From assembly GCA_030527885.1 (NCBI GenBank), contig JAUMZY010000002.1, positions 62,001-126,000 of the forward strand: 64,000 nt of DNA. Reading direction: 5' to 3'. The position numbers and the translations under genes were made by a program. Source of the stretch: Corynebacterium sp. (GTDB lineage: Bacteria > Actinomycetota > Actinomycetes > Mycobacteriales > Mycobacteriaceae). Within the stretch, counting starts at the first letter, position 1. The number at the start of each line of letters is the position of its first letter. Positions 16,607-25,871 of the stretch are shown piece by piece. Under the pieces are notes generated by a model. The model saw only the letters and a program-made list of their open reading frames with translations, ran no database searches and was not told the origin of the DNA.

Positions 16607-18069
16607 TATTTGCCTCCTTGGGCATTCGCAGCCTGCACAGCTGAGATAACAGCACGCCCAATGGGCGCGGCAACAGAACCACCAGTTGCAGCTTGGCCAC
16701 GGTCACCACCGTTTTTCACCACGACAGCTACCGCAATGTCTTCACCTGGGGCAAACGCAATGTACCACGCATGCGGATTGGAATTTCGGGAGTCCTCCCC
16801 GTGCTCAGCGGTACCAGTCTTCGACGCAATGTTTTGGCTGCCCCCACCTGCGGTATGCCGCTCGGAAGCGCGCATGAGTTCCGTCAACGTGGTTGCAGTT
16901 TCCGGCTTGATCGAATGGGACAATTCCTTCGGTTTGGTTTCGCTCAAAACCGACAGATCATTGGCACGCACCCGCGCCACCACATGCGGTTCCATGCGCA
17001 CCCCACCGTTGGCAACCGTGGAGGCGACCACTGCGTTTTGCAGTACGCTCATGGTCACGTCGCGCTGCCCAATGGACGATTGCCCCAAAGCCGCATCATC
17101 AGGGATGGGGCCGAGGGTGCCCTTGGACATGGGTAACCCTAGGTCGTAGGATTCCTCCACGCCGAAGCCCTTGGCTGCCTCCCGCAGTGCATCGCTACCA
17201 GCGCCAATGGACATCTGCACAAAAGCCGTGTTGCAGGAGTATTGGAAAGCCGTCAGCAGGGTCACCTGGTTAGAACCAGCGCAAATCTGGCCACCGTAGT
17301 TCTCCAGGGTGGCGGTGGTGCCCGGCAGGGTGATTTGGGGTTCACCGGTCAGCGTGGAATTAGTGTTGTATTTCCCCGTGGACAGTGCCGCCGCCGTGGT
17401 GATCACCTTGAAGGTTGAGCCGGGAGGCAGAATTTCCTGGGTGGCGTGGTTGAGCAGGGGACTGCCGGGGTCGTTGGTTAATTTCGACCAGGTGGCTTCT
17501 GCTTTCTCATTATCCACCACGTCCGCCGGATTGTAGGACGGCGTGGAGGCCATGGCGAGGATTTCGCCAGTGGAGGGTTTCATGGCCACCACGGCGCCTT
17601 CGTAACCAGCATCAGACATTTTGCTGTAGGCGGTTTGCTGCACTGATGGGATGAGGGTTAATTCCACATTCCCCACGACTTTTTCCTGCGAGACTAGGCG
17701 TTTCCACCAGATCTTTGGGGAATTAGCATTCCCGCTGAGTATCTCGTTGTAGGAGGATTCGATGCCAGCGGCACCGTACACATCCGATAGGTAGCCTTCG
17801 ATCGCCCCGAATTGTTCAGCGTTATTGGGGTATTGGCGGTAATAAAACCCGTTTTCCCCCTCCTGTTTTGATTCAGCCAAGACGATGCCGCCGGCGGAAA
17901 TCTGGCCGCGAGGTTGCGATTTAGCCTTGATAAAGGTGCGCCGGTTGAGGGCATTATTGGCGTATTCGTCTTCTTTGAAAACCTGCACAATGCTTAAATT
18001 GACCATCAAAACAATCACCATGATCAATGCAAAAAACATGGTGTTTCGGATGGGTTTATTCATATTCAT
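16606..18069 (-). CDS. pbpA: Penicillin-binding protein A, class B transpeptidase
   Basis: 487 residues with an N-terminal anchor helix (MFFALIMVIVLMVNLSIVQVF). The transpeptidase domain shows the active-site motifs PPGSTFK (SxxK), the SCN-type triad YSCNTAF, and KTGTAE. PbpA crosslinks peptidoglycan and in Mycobacterium is a PknB target needed for septation. It pairs with the SEDS protein RodA encoded immediately upstream; the genes overlap by 4 bp. Confidence 0.95.
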   Translation of the reverse strand: MNMNKPIRNTMFFALIMVIVLMVNLSIVQVFKEDEYANNALNRRTFIKAKSQPRGQISAGGIVLAESKQEGENGFYYRQYPNNAEQFGAIEGYLSDVYGAAGIESSYNEILSGNANSPKIWWKRLVSQEKVVGNVELTLIPSVQQTAYSKMSDAGYEGAVVAMKPSTGEILAMASTPSYNPADVVDNEKAEATWSKLTNDPGSPLLNHATQEILPPGSTFKVITTAAALSTGKYNTNSTLTGEPQITLPGTTATLENYGGQICAGSNQVTLLTAFQYSCNTAFVQMSIGAGSDALREAAKGFGVEESYDLGLPMSKGTLGPIPDDAALGQSSIGQRDVTMSVLQNAVVASTVANGGVRMEPHVVARVRANDLSVLSETKPKELSHSIKPETATTLTELMRASERHTAGGGSQNIASKTGTAEHGEDSRNSNPHAWYIAFAPGEDIAVAVVVKNGGDRGQAATGGSVAAPIGRAVISAVQAANAQGGK

Positions 18070-19388
18070 CGCTTCACCGCCTGTTGTGCCATGGAACCAG
18101 CGCGGGAGGCATCAGAAATGCGCAAAATAATCCCCAACAAAATATAATTAGCCATCAACGACGACCCACCTTGGGACATAAACGGCGTGGTCAAACCAGT
18201 CATGGGCATGAGCGCGGAAATACCAGCGGTCACCACAAAGATCTGGACTGCCAACGTCAACGACAACCCAGAGGCCAAGAGTTTGCCATAGGCATCTTTG
18301 GCCTTTAACGCGGTATTCATACCCCGGCTAATAAAGATCGTAAATAGAATCAATATCGCTGCTAATCCAATGAGTCCTAATTCTTCACCAATGGCTGCCA
18401 AAATAAAGTCAGATTCTGCCACCGGCACGATGTACGGAAAGCCCTGGCCAAAGCCAGAACCAGTGACACCACCACTCGACATTCCGAATAACGCCTGGGA
18501 GAGCTGATATCCGGTGCTGTCGTAATTGCCGACGGGATCGAGGAAATTTGAGAACCGATCTTGAATTTTACTGGAAAGGTGATAAACCGCAGTGCCGCCT
18601 ACCCCAACCAGAATGACGCCGATGAGCAGCCAGGAAACCCGGTTCGTCGATAAGTAAAGCATCCCCAACACGGTGCTAAACAGCAATAATGCTGGCCCGA
18701 AGTCGTTTTCGCCAGCCATGATTAAAATCGCAATTCCCCACACCCCAAGAATGGGGGCTAGGTCGCGTAATCGGGGGAATTCCAACCCTAAAAAGCGTCG
18801 GCCCGCCAGATTAAAGAGCGTTCGTTTTGTCACCAATAATTGGGCGAAAAACAGCAATAATAAAATCTTGGAAAACTCACCTGGCTGTAACGAAATCCCC
18901 CCGATTGACACCCAAATTTTGGCATCAGCAATGGCGGGTTTGAACGGCCACCACAGGGGCATGGCTAACAGGAACAACCCAATGGCACCCAGCACAAAGG
19001 AATACCGCTGCAAACTGCGGTGATCCCGCAAAAACACCAACACGGCAAGCATCAGGGCGATGCCCACTACCATCCACATGACCTGCCGGGCCACCAGGTG
19101 GGTGTCATCTGCCAAGTCAAGGCGGTGAATCATGGCCAGGCCCAACCCATTAACCAGCGCTGCCACCGGCAGCATGATCTGATCAGCCTGGGGCGCCAGG
19201 AAGCACAAGATCAGGTGCGCAATGGTGAACACCCCAATGAAGCCCCCGATGACCCAGCCAATGTCAGCATTTAGCTCAATGCCTTGGGCGAGATACAGGT
19301 TCAGCATGACGACAGCAATGATGACTGTGGCGGCAATGAGCAGCGCAAATTCAGTCTTTCGGCCTAACACTCGGCTGAAAATATTCAC
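18066..19388 (-). CDS. rodA: RodA/FtsW-family (SEDS) peptidoglycan glycosyltransferase
   Basis: 440 residues, almost entirely hydrophobic with about ten or more membrane helices. Conserved SEDS features are present: WVSIGGISLQPGEFSK, GENDFGPALLLF (catalytic-region Asp) and the C-terminal PFMSQGGSSLMANYILLG. SEDS proteins polymerise lipid II together with a class B PBP, here PbpA. The gene lies between pstP and pbpA in the operon. Confidence 0.95.
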   Translation of the reverse strand: MNIFSRVLGRKTEFALLIAATVIIAVVMLNLYLAQGIELNADIGWVIGGFIGVFTIAHLILCFLAPQADQIMLPVAALVNGLGLAMIHRLDLADDTHLVARQVMWMVVGIALMLAVLVFLRDHRSLQRYSFVLGAIGLFLLAMPLWWPFKPAIADAKIWVSIGGISLQPGEFSKILLLLFFAQLLVTKRTLFNLAGRRFLGLEFPRLRDLAPILGVWGIAILIMAGENDFGPALLLFSTVLGMLYLSTNRVSWLLIGVILVGVGGTAVYHLSSKIQDRFSNFLDPVGNYDSTGYQLSQALFGMSSGGVTGSGFGQGFPYIVPVAESDFILAAIGEELGLIGLAAILILFTIFISRGMNTALKAKDAYGKLLASGLSLTLAVQIFVVTAGISALMPMTGLTTPFMSQGGSSLMANYILLGIILRISDASRAGSMAQQAVKR

Positions 19389-19389
19389 A

Positions 19390-20973
19390 CTAATTCACCT
19401 CCCGGCAGGTTACTCCTGGAGTATTGAGATTGCCATCGTCTACTGCTTGTTGTGAAGTTTGGGTAGGGGTAGGAACGGGTTCCGATGATGGTGGTTCCTC
19501 CCCCGGTGGGGTGTTCTCGGGTTGCGGCGCTTCACTCGACGCTGGTGGGGGTGGGGGAGCGCTCGTCGGGGTTTCACTCTTGCGTATCACACATACGGGG
19601 AGTGCTTCTGCCGCAAGTCGATGCAGTTGTTGCAGCACATCACTGTAGCCACCACCCGGAAGCGAAGAAATGGAACCGCGAGCGGTTTCCTTTAAATCAT
19701 TTAAACCAAACCGGTGGCAGGATTCAATAGCTCCCACCTGAATGGTGGTGAGATTGTCGTTCGCATTGAGGCAAGCCTCCTGGTAGGGCGTATTCCACAA
19801 ACTACCCAGCACATCGGAGTTTACGCCCTGATTAATCATGATTTTGTCGTTGGCGTTCACCGTGATGAAATAACGGTCTTTCATGGCCCGATCGGTGAAG
19901 ACAAAAACTGTACCCAAGGCTGTCACCAGCACTATCAGCACAAAAATCCAGATGAAACCCCGACGCTTTTTCTTCGGCTCCGCGGGGTCTTGGGCTTCCT
20001 TGGCTTTTTTCTGTTTCTTTTGCTTCTTTTGTTTTTTGCGTTTTTTTGCGGGGGGATCTTCGTCGTCGGTGTCGGCGGCATCCTCGGCGGCTTCTTCAGC
20101 TGCCGCTGCCTCTGCGGGGGCCTTGGTGGCGGATTCGCGGCTGCTCTTAGAAATCGCAATGGCGGCCCGCCCAGCTGCGGTATTGGGGCGGGGATCGTCT
20201 TTGATATCCCCATTGGGGGCGCCGGCAATCAGCGGCTCTGGGGGTAGTTTATTATCGTCGAAATCATCATCAACCACGTCGGCGACAATGACCGTGACGT
20301 TATCGGGCCCACCGGAGCGCAACGCTAATTCTATAAGTCGCGTCACCGCTTCCTCGGGGGTGCCTTCGCTCAAGGTGGCTTCGATCGTGGTGGACGTGAC
20401 GGGGTCGCTGAGCCCATCGGAACACAACATCACGCGGTCGCCCGGCTGGGCATCCAACGTGCTTAACGTGGGTTCGACAGCCCGCCCGTTATATGCCTTG
20501 AGAATCATGGACCGTTGGGGGTGCGTGGAGACGTCCTCGGGGTCTAATTCGCCCCGCTCCACCAGCGATTGCACATAGGTGTCGTCGACAGTGATGCGAT
20601 CCAGAATGCCATCGCGCATTCGGTACCCCCGGGAATCCCCGACGTGGCACACCCCAAACTCCGAACCGTTGAACAGCAGCGTGGTTAAGGTGGTGCCCAT
20701 GCCATCAGTTTCGGGGGATTCTTTTATACCACGGGCTATAGCCTGGTTGGCTTTAGCTGCGGCGGCGGCCAGCATGGTCTGCATGTCATCGTCGCCTGGA
20801 TCGGTATCCAATTTGGACACATGTTCGATCATGAGCTGGGATGCCACCTCACCAGCGGCATGGCCACCCATGCCGTCGGCAAGTATAAGCAAATGCGGCC
20901 CAGCATAAGCTGAGTCCTCATTATTTCCGCGCACCAGGCCCCGGTCTGAGCCAATGGCATAATTCAGTTTCAT
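19390..20973 (-). CDS. pstP: PP2C-type protein phosphatase PstP
   Basis: 527 residues. The PP2C domain (1-235) shows SDRGLVRGNNEDS, ILADGMGGHAAGEVAS, CHVGDSRGYR, LCSDGLSD and GGPDNVTVIVADV with the metal-binding aspartates. A cytoplasmic linker rich in Ala/Glu/Asp and then lysine (KKRKKQKKQKKQKK) precedes one membrane helix (FIWIFVLIVLVTALGTVFVF). An extracellular domain and a Pro/Ser/Glu tail follow. It dephosphorylates PknA, PknB and their substrates. It abuts fhaB directly. Confidence 0.96.
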   Translation of the reverse strand: MKLNYAIGSDRGLVRGNNEDSAYAGPHLLILADGMGGHAAGEVASQLMIEHVSKLDTDPGDDDMQTMLAAAAAKANQAIARGIKESPETDGMGTTLTTLLFNGSEFGVCHVGDSRGYRMRDGILDRITVDDTYVQSLVERGELDPEDVSTHPQRSMILKAYNGRAVEPTLSTLDAQPGDRVMLCSDGLSDPVTSTTIEATLSEGTPEEAVTRLIELALRSGGPDNVTVIVADVVDDDFDDNKLPPEPLIAGAPNGDIKDDPRPNTAAGRAAIAISKSSRESATKAPAEAAAAEEAAEDAADTDDEDPPAKKRKKQKKQKKQKKAKEAQDPAEPKKKRRGFIWIFVLIVLVTALGTVFVFTDRAMKDRYFITVNANDKIMINQGVNSDVLGSLWNTPYQEACLNANDNLTTIQVGAIESCHRFGLNDLKETARGSISSLPGGGYSDVLQQLHRLAAEALPVCVIRKSETPTSAPPPPPASSEAPQPENTPPGEEPPSSEPVPTPTQTSQQAVDDGNLNTPGVTCREVN

Positions 20974-21453
20974 CTAGGCAACCAACCTCACAGTGGTGCG
21001 GCCGATTTTAATGTCAGAACCGCTTGTGACCCGAACTGGGCCTTCTATTTTTTCTCCATGCACAAAGGTGCCATTACGGGAGTCTAAATCTTCAACAAAC
21101 CAGACGGAATCGCGTTTAATCAAGCGTGCATGCCGACCAGAAGCAAAGTCATCAGAGACCAAAAAATCACAGTCCGGGGCGCGACCAATGGTTATTTCTG
21201 TGAGATTACCCAAATCCATGCGGGAACCGGTCATGGGGCCATCCACGATTGTCATCTGTTGGGGCGCGCCACCGTGGTGTGCGGCAGGCGCCACTGGTGC
21301 GGCGCCACCGCCACCCCCACTGCCAGACCCCCGATTGGGGGCTGCCGCGGTGAGCTTTACATCTTTGCGCATGAGATTTAGAGCAAAGAGAATGAACAGC
21401 CATAGGAGCACAAGTAGCCCTATGCGCAGCCCAAACAGGATAACGGAATCCAT
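20974..21453 (-). CDS. fhaB: FhaB, membrane-anchored FHA-domain protein
   Basis: 159 residues: an N-terminal membrane helix (IGLLVLLWLFILFALNLM), a Gly/Ala-rich linker, then an FHA domain from about residue 70 with ITIGRAPDCDFLVSDDFASGRHA and the closing VEDLDSRNGTFV. FHA domains bind phosphothreonine and are substrates and readers of PknA/PknB. Stop and pstP start are adjacent, indicating one transcript. Confidence 0.95.
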   Translation of the reverse strand: MDSVILFGLRIGLLVLLWLFILFALNLMRKDVKLTAAAPNRGSGSGGGGGAAPVAPAAHHGGAPQQMTIVDGPMTGSRMDLGNLTEITIGRAPDCDFLVSDDFASGRHARLIKRDSVWFVEDLDSRNGTFVHGEKIEGPVRVTSGSDIKIGRTTVRLVA

Positions 21454-21469
21454 GAAAGCTAAAGCTCCT

Positions 21470-22345
21470 TTAGTTAATGATACGAACTTCGATGTGGGAA
21501 TGACCCACGGTGATTACATCACCATCGGCCAGTAACCAGTTTTCAATCGGAGTGTCGTTGACAGTTGTGCCATTGGTTGATTGTAAATCGACCAGGATGG
21601 CATCTTGCCCATTCCAAATGATTTCTGCGTGTTTCCTAGACACCCCCGTGTCTGGCAGTCGGAAATCAACATCATTGCCCCGGCCGATGATATTGGAACC
21701 TTCATTAACGTAGTAGGTACGGGAAGAACCATCCTGGAGGAGCAAACTAACCGCAGAGGTTGGCCTAGGTTGGGGCGCCGGGGGCTGCGCATTCATTTGC
21801 TCAGTGATGGGGTTGCTACTCACTTCTGGCTCACTTTCAAAATTATTAGGAGTATACGGTGACTCACTGTATTGCTGATCAGACTCCGCCCATGGTTTGT
21901 TTGGTGTGTTCGAATAGTTATCATGAAAATCATCCAAACCTAAAAATCCGCTACCGTATTCTGGGGTATGGCTCACGGAGCTGTCTGCCCGTCTTTGCCC
22001 CGTACGCAGGGACTCATCACATTGGATAGTCACAATCACTGGACCTGGTGTTATCCAACCATTATTACGGAAGTAGCGGGTTAACTGGTCTGCGAAATCG
22101 GTGCCCAAATTGGGATGCTCCGCAGACAAATTTGCAAAGTCTTTAGGTCCAATCCGAACGGCAAACACATTGGGTGCTTCAGTTGTGCCTTCGTATGTTC
22201 GTACGAGGTTATCTTCGGCTTCTTGTTTGAGCAATTCTTCTATCTCTGCGGGTACTACTCGACCACCAAAGACATAGGCAAAGCTATTGTCTAGGCCACG
22301 TTGCATGGCACTGTCGAGTTTTGCGATTTTGCCCATAAAAGACAC
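21470..22345 (-). CDS. fhaA: FhaA, DUF3662 plus FHA-domain protein
   Basis: 291 residues from a GTG start at 22345, which is 10 nt after AAAGGAGG; an ATG three codons later is too far from that site. The N-terminal DUF3662 region (FAYVFGGRVVPAEIEELLKQ) is followed by an acidic, disordered middle part of about 80 residues and a C-terminal FHA domain (NIIGRGNDVDFRLPDTGVSRKHAEI, then DLQSTNGT). In Mycobacterium FhaA binds phosphorylated pseudokinase MviN and regulates peptidoglycan precursor flipping. It is the first gene of the kinase operon. Confidence 0.94.
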   Translation of the reverse strand: MSFMGKIAKLDSAMQRGLDNSFAYVFGGRVVPAEIEELLKQEAEDNLVRTYEGTTEAPNVFAVRIGPKDFANLSAEHPNLGTDFADQLTRYFRNNGWITPGPVIVTIQCDESLRTGQRRADSSVSHTPEYGSGFLGLDDFHDNYSNTPNKPWAESDQQYSESPYTPNNFESEPEVSSNPITEQMNAQPPAPQPRPTSAVSLLLQDGSSRTYYVNEGSNIIGRGNDVDFRLPDTGVSRKHAEIIWNGQDAILVDLQSTNGTTVNDTPIENWLLADGDVITVGHSHIEVRIIN

Positions 22346-22543
22346 TGTGGCTTTGCCTCCTTTTATATTACTCTTAACGAAATATCTGACACTTGATTCT
22401 CCTAGTATAGGTTTTTTGTTCCCGGTGGCCTACTTCAATTTAGGGGCGGGATATCAAGATTTTTTAGCTAAGCAGGTGATTTGACTTTTATCCCTGAATT
22501 CATGCTATGTTATTCACGTCGCAAAGCACCATGCTTTATGCAA

Positions 22544-22627
22544 GCCCAGGTGGCGGAATTGGCAGACGCGCTGGCTTCAGGTGCCAGTGTTCGCAAGGAC
22601 GTGGGGGTTCAAGTCCCCCCCTGGGCA
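22544..22627 (+). tRNA. tRNA-Leu (CAG anticodon)
   Basis: Acceptor arms GCCCAGG (22544-22550) and CCTGGGC (22620-22626) pair perfectly, with A as discriminator. The anticodon stem CTGGC/GCCAG holds loop TTCAGGT, giving CAG at 22578-22580. A long variable arm and GGTTCAAGTCC T-arm confirm a leucine tRNA. The 3' CCA is not encoded. tRNA-Leu beside fhaA is conserved in Corynebacterium. Confidence 0.95.
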
Positions 22628-22639
22628 CAGTAATAAATA

Positions 22640-22661
22640 CCTCACACTTTTCGGTGTGAGG
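22640..22661 (+). terminator. Terminator of tRNA-Leu
   Basis: CCTCACAC (22640-22647) pairs with GTGTGAGG (22654-22661), followed by TTTT. Confidence 0.88.
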
Positions 22662-22668
22662 TTTTATG

Positions 22669-22678
22669 CTTTTCGACG
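22669..22678 (+). repeat. CTTTTCGACG motif
   Basis: Copy within GCTTTTCGACGC, immediately after the tRNA-Leu terminator and 15 bp before the CHY zinc-finger start. Confidence 0.5.
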
Positions 22679-22693
22679 CTACCATCAACAACC

Positions 22694-23014
22694 ATGACCA
22701 CCATCGCCGGGATTAACGTCGACCCCCAAGGGCGGTGCGCACACTACTGTAGCGACCGCGATATCGTCGCAAATAAGTGCGCGACCTGCAATCAATATTG
22801 GGCTTGTTATAAGTGTCATGCGGAATGCACCAATCATCCATTTGGCCGCATGCCCCTTGATGAAGAGGCAATCTTATGCGGCAATTGTGGTTTTTTCATG
22901 GACTACAACATGTATCACATCAGTTCACACTGCCCAAACTGTCACCACGATTTCAACCCCGGCTGCTCCTTGCACAGTCATCTATATTTTCTCATCGGCT
23001 CTGAATCCAATTAA
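22694..23014 (+). CDS. CHY-type zinc finger protein
   Basis: 106 residues dominated by Cys/His ligands: GRCAHYCSDRDIVANKCATCNQYWACYKCH, ILCGNCGF and HCPNCHHDFNPGCSLH. This is the bacterial CHY zinc-finger pattern (three zinc sites), including the HY/HF signature positions. In bacteria such small single-domain proteins have no established role. The gene is monocistronic, in the same direction as the following transporter gene, with only a weak ribosome-binding site. Confidence 0.85.
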   Translation: MTTIAGINVDPQGRCAHYCSDRDIVANKCATCNQYWACYKCHAECTNHPFGRMPLDEEAILCGNCGFFMDYNMYHISSHCPNCHHDFNPGCSLHSHLYFLIGSESN

Positions 23015-23064
23015 CCTGTACTATCTTTAGAGCACCTCGTTTTTATTAAAGGAGTTTCGAGCAT

Positions 23065-24396
23065 ATGAGTACCACCAATAGGCGGGAAGAAACCCGGGTG
23101 GCGGCCGCCACAATCATTGGAACCGCTATTGAGTGGTATGATTTTTCCTCTACGCTGCAGCCGCTGGCCTGGTCTTTAACCAAATTTTCTTCGCTACCAG
23201 TGAGCCAACCGTCGCCACGCTCCTATCTTTCTTGACTGTCGGATTATCCTTCCTCTTCCGCCCTTTGGGGGCATTCCTAGCAGGTCATTTCGGTGACCGC
23301 ATCGGGCGTCGTAAAGTGCTTATGATCACGCTCGTGGGCATGGGGGGTAGCTACCACCTTGATTGGGGTGCTACCCACTTACGCTACTGCCGGAATTATA
23401 GCCCCCCTGCTGCTCATTGTGTTGCGGATCATCCAGGGAATTTCCGCTGGTGGTGAATGGGGCGGGGCGGTCCTCATGACCGTAGAACATGCGCCACACA
23501 ACCGCCGGGGCCTTTTCGGATCCTTCCCACAAATTGGGGTGCCCATCGGGCTGCTCATGTCGTCGGGTGTTCTTGCCATCATGGCGTTTATAGCGCCGGG
23601 CGAGAAATTCTTGGAATGGGGGTGGCGGGTGCCCTTCCTGCTGAGTTTCATTCTGATTTTCGTGGGCCAATACATTCGCCACCGGGTGGCGGAATCTCCC
23701 GTTTTTGCAGAAATCTCCGAGCGGAAAGAAGTGGCCAGCAATCCCGTTGGCACAGTGCTGAAAACCAGCTTCCCGGTGGTGCTGCTGGACGCTATTGTTT
23801 TCGCTGGTAATGGGGCTTCCGGCTACATGACTGCCGGCGGGTTCATTCAGAAATACGCCACCAGCAACATTGGGTTAGAGCGCGGCCCGGTGCTGTGGGC
23901 GGTGGCTGGGTCCGCGGCAACCTGGCTGGTGTTTACCCTGCTGGTCGGTGTGGTGTCCGATAAAATCGGCCACCGCATGACCTACATTCTGGGCTTTAGC
24001 GCCCAGATCATTGGCATTTGGATATTATTCCCCCTGGTTAACACCGGTTCGGTGGGAAGCCTGTTCCTCGCGTTGGCGCTGCTCACCGTGGGGTTGGGCT
24101 TCACCTATGGGCAGCAATCGGCGTTTTATGCTGAGCTGTTTCCGGCCTCCATGCGGTTTTCTGGGGTGTCGATATCTTATGCTTTGGGGGCGATTCTCGG
24201 CGGTGCCTTCACCCCCATGATTGCGGCGTGGCTCATTGAAAAAACCGGTTCCACCACCTCGGTGACGTACTACCTCACGGCCATGGCCGTGGCCGGGCTG
24301 ATTGCTACATCGCTCTTTAAAGACTGCAACGGCATCCCCCTAGGGCCGGATCATGAGGCGGAACAGTCCGAATCACCGCTGGTCTTTAGCCGGTAA
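23065..24396 (+). pseudogene. MFS metabolite:H+ symporter (MHS type), two frameshifts
   Basis: ATG 23065 has a good AAAGGAG site. The frame encodes VAAATIIGTAIEWYDF and then breaks at a five-T run (23142-23146); one more T restores FLYAAAAGLVFNQIFF and RPLGAFLAGHFGDRIGRRK. A second break lies at the six-G run 23342-23347; one G fewer restores the frame into TTLIGVLPTYATAG, and from there it is intact to 24396. The whole is a 12-helix ShiA/ProP/KgtP-like proton symporter for an organic acid or osmolyte. Both lesions are in homopolymers, so the gene may be intact in the organism. Its 3' end overlaps that of the convergent peptidase by 11 bp. Confidence 0.8.
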
Positions 24397-25738
24397 TGGG
24401 CAAATCCACACCACTGAAATCAGCCGTGAGCTTGAGGTATCCCTGCAAGGTCAACGCCAGATCCACCAAATGCAGGTGTTCATCATGGCTGTGTAACTGC
24501 CGATGGGCCGCTCCCAATGTGCGTTCCTGGGCGTGCACGGCAAAGCCATAGCCCGCCCCACCCAGCCACCGGGCAAACCGCAGGTCAGATCCACCGGAGG
24601 CAATCACTGGCACTATCTGCGAATTCGGGAAGAACTCGGTCAGCGTGCGGCTCAACGCCTGATATAGCGGGTGATCAGTGGGGGAGATGCTGGCATCCTC
24701 ACTGATCATGCGTTCGATGGTGTAATCCAGATCCCCCAGTGCGGCGGTGAGTATCTCATCAACATAATCCTGGCTTTGGCCCGGCAGGTTCCGAATATCC
24801 AGGTCCAACCAGGCGTGTGAGGGCAACACGTTGATGGTCTGCCCGGCGCGCAGGACGGTTTGGGCAATGCTCAAGTGGGAGACCGCATCCCCATAGGCTG
24901 CCAAGTCGCCCAAGTGTTCGTAACCTTTGCCCTGTTCCACCAAGGCGGCGGTGTCCGGGTCGAAGTGGAATGCCGCAATGAATTGCTGCCAGGTGTCGGA
25001 GTCGATGACTTCGGGTTGGATGGCGGCGATGCGCCGGGCCACCTCACCAATTTTTACGATGGCGGATTCTTTGTTGTAGGGCGTGGAGGCGTGGCCCGGT
25101 TCGGCGTGCACGTGAATGCGGCGCTGTGCTGCGCCTTTTTCTCCGACGTAGATGACCACGGAGTCAGAACTATCATGGCCGTGGATGTGAGCGCCGCCGG
25201 TTTCGCTGACGCAGTTGGCCCAGGAGAAGGCTTCTGGGTGGTTTTCGGAGAGCCATCTGGCGCCCAGGCCGCCGCGGGCTTCTTCGTCGGCAAGCGCCAC
25301 GAAATGCACTGTGCCGGCGCCGCCGCCGGCGCGTACCACCTCCCGGGTGGTTGCGGCCATGGCGGCGGTGATGAAGAGCATGTCAACGGTGCCGCGGCCG
25401 TAGATTTTGCCGTCTTCGATGACGCCGCCGAAGGGTGGTTTGGTCCAGCGGGGTTCGTCTACCGGCACCACGTCGATGTGCCCCATGAAGGTGAGGGGCT
25501 CGGCGGTGGGGTCGGTTCCCGGGGCTGTGACGACCAGCGATACGCGGCCGGGTGCGGGTTCGAAGCGTTGAATATCTACATCGACACCAGCGAAGAATGT
25601 TTCTAGCGTGTCGGCGTTGTGGACTTCGTGGCCGCTTTCTGGGCTGGAATCGTTGACGCAGGCATTTTGTACTAATTCTTGTAACAGCGTCAGGGTGTCG
25701 TTATAAAGCGTGGTTGCTGAGAAAGCCGCGAAATCCAT
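24386..25738 (-). CDS. M20 family metallopeptidase (dipeptidase/ArgE-like)
   Basis: About 450 residues; the start is placed at ATG 25738 (MDFAAFS), with alternatives at 25747 and 25768. Zinc-binding and catalytic motifs of M20 are visible: FMGHIDVVPVD (first His/Asp), YGRGTVDM (bridging Asp), ALADEEARGGLGAR (catalytic and metal Glu pair). A dimerisation domain follows, and near the end comes the HSHDEHLHL His region. M20/M28 enzymes with this layout hydrolyse dipeptides or N-acyl amino acids in the cytoplasm. The substrate is not determinable. Divergent from bioB. Confidence 0.88.
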   Translation of the reverse strand: MDFAAFSATTLYNDTLTLLQELVQNACVNDSSPESGHEVHNADTLETFFAGVDVDIQRFEPAPGRVSLVVTAPGTDPTAEPLTFMGHIDVVPVDEPRWTKPPFGGVIEDGKIYGRGTVDMLFITAAMAATTREVVRAGGGAGTVHFVALADEEARGGLGARWLSENHPEAFSWANCVSETGGAHIHGHDSSDSVVIYVGEKGAAQRRIHVHAEPGHASTPYNKESAIVKIGEVARRIAAIQPEVIDSDTWQQFIAAFHFDPDTAALVEQGKGYEHLGDLAAYGDAVSHLSIAQTVLRAGQTINVLPSHAWLDLDIRNLPGQSQDYVDEILTAALGDLDYTIERMISEDASISPTDHPLYQALSRTLTEFFPNSQIVPVIASGGSDLRFARWLGGAGYGFAVHAQERTLGAAHRQLHSHDEHLHLVDLALTLQGYLKLTADFSGVDLPITG

Positions 25739-25816
25739 ATTCCCCATTGATAGCACAATCTTGCACATTTGGGGGTGATTAGATTCATCCGTTTTACCGA
25801 AAACGACACATAATTG

Positions 25817-25849
25817 ATCAGTGTTCAGTACAATTTCTTGAACACTGAT
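25817..25849. promoter_or_regulatory. Palindromic operator upstream of bioB
   Basis: ATCAGTGTTCA (25817-25827) and TGAACACTGAT (25839-25849) are perfect 11-bp inverted arms around an 11-bp spacer, about 22 bp before the bioB start. The TGAAC half-site resembles sites of BioQ, the TetR-type biotin regulator of Corynebacterium, but the spacing differs from the published motif as I recall it, so the regulator is inferred. Confidence 0.55.
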
Positions 25850-25871
25850 TAATTACGTAGGAGACTCACCT

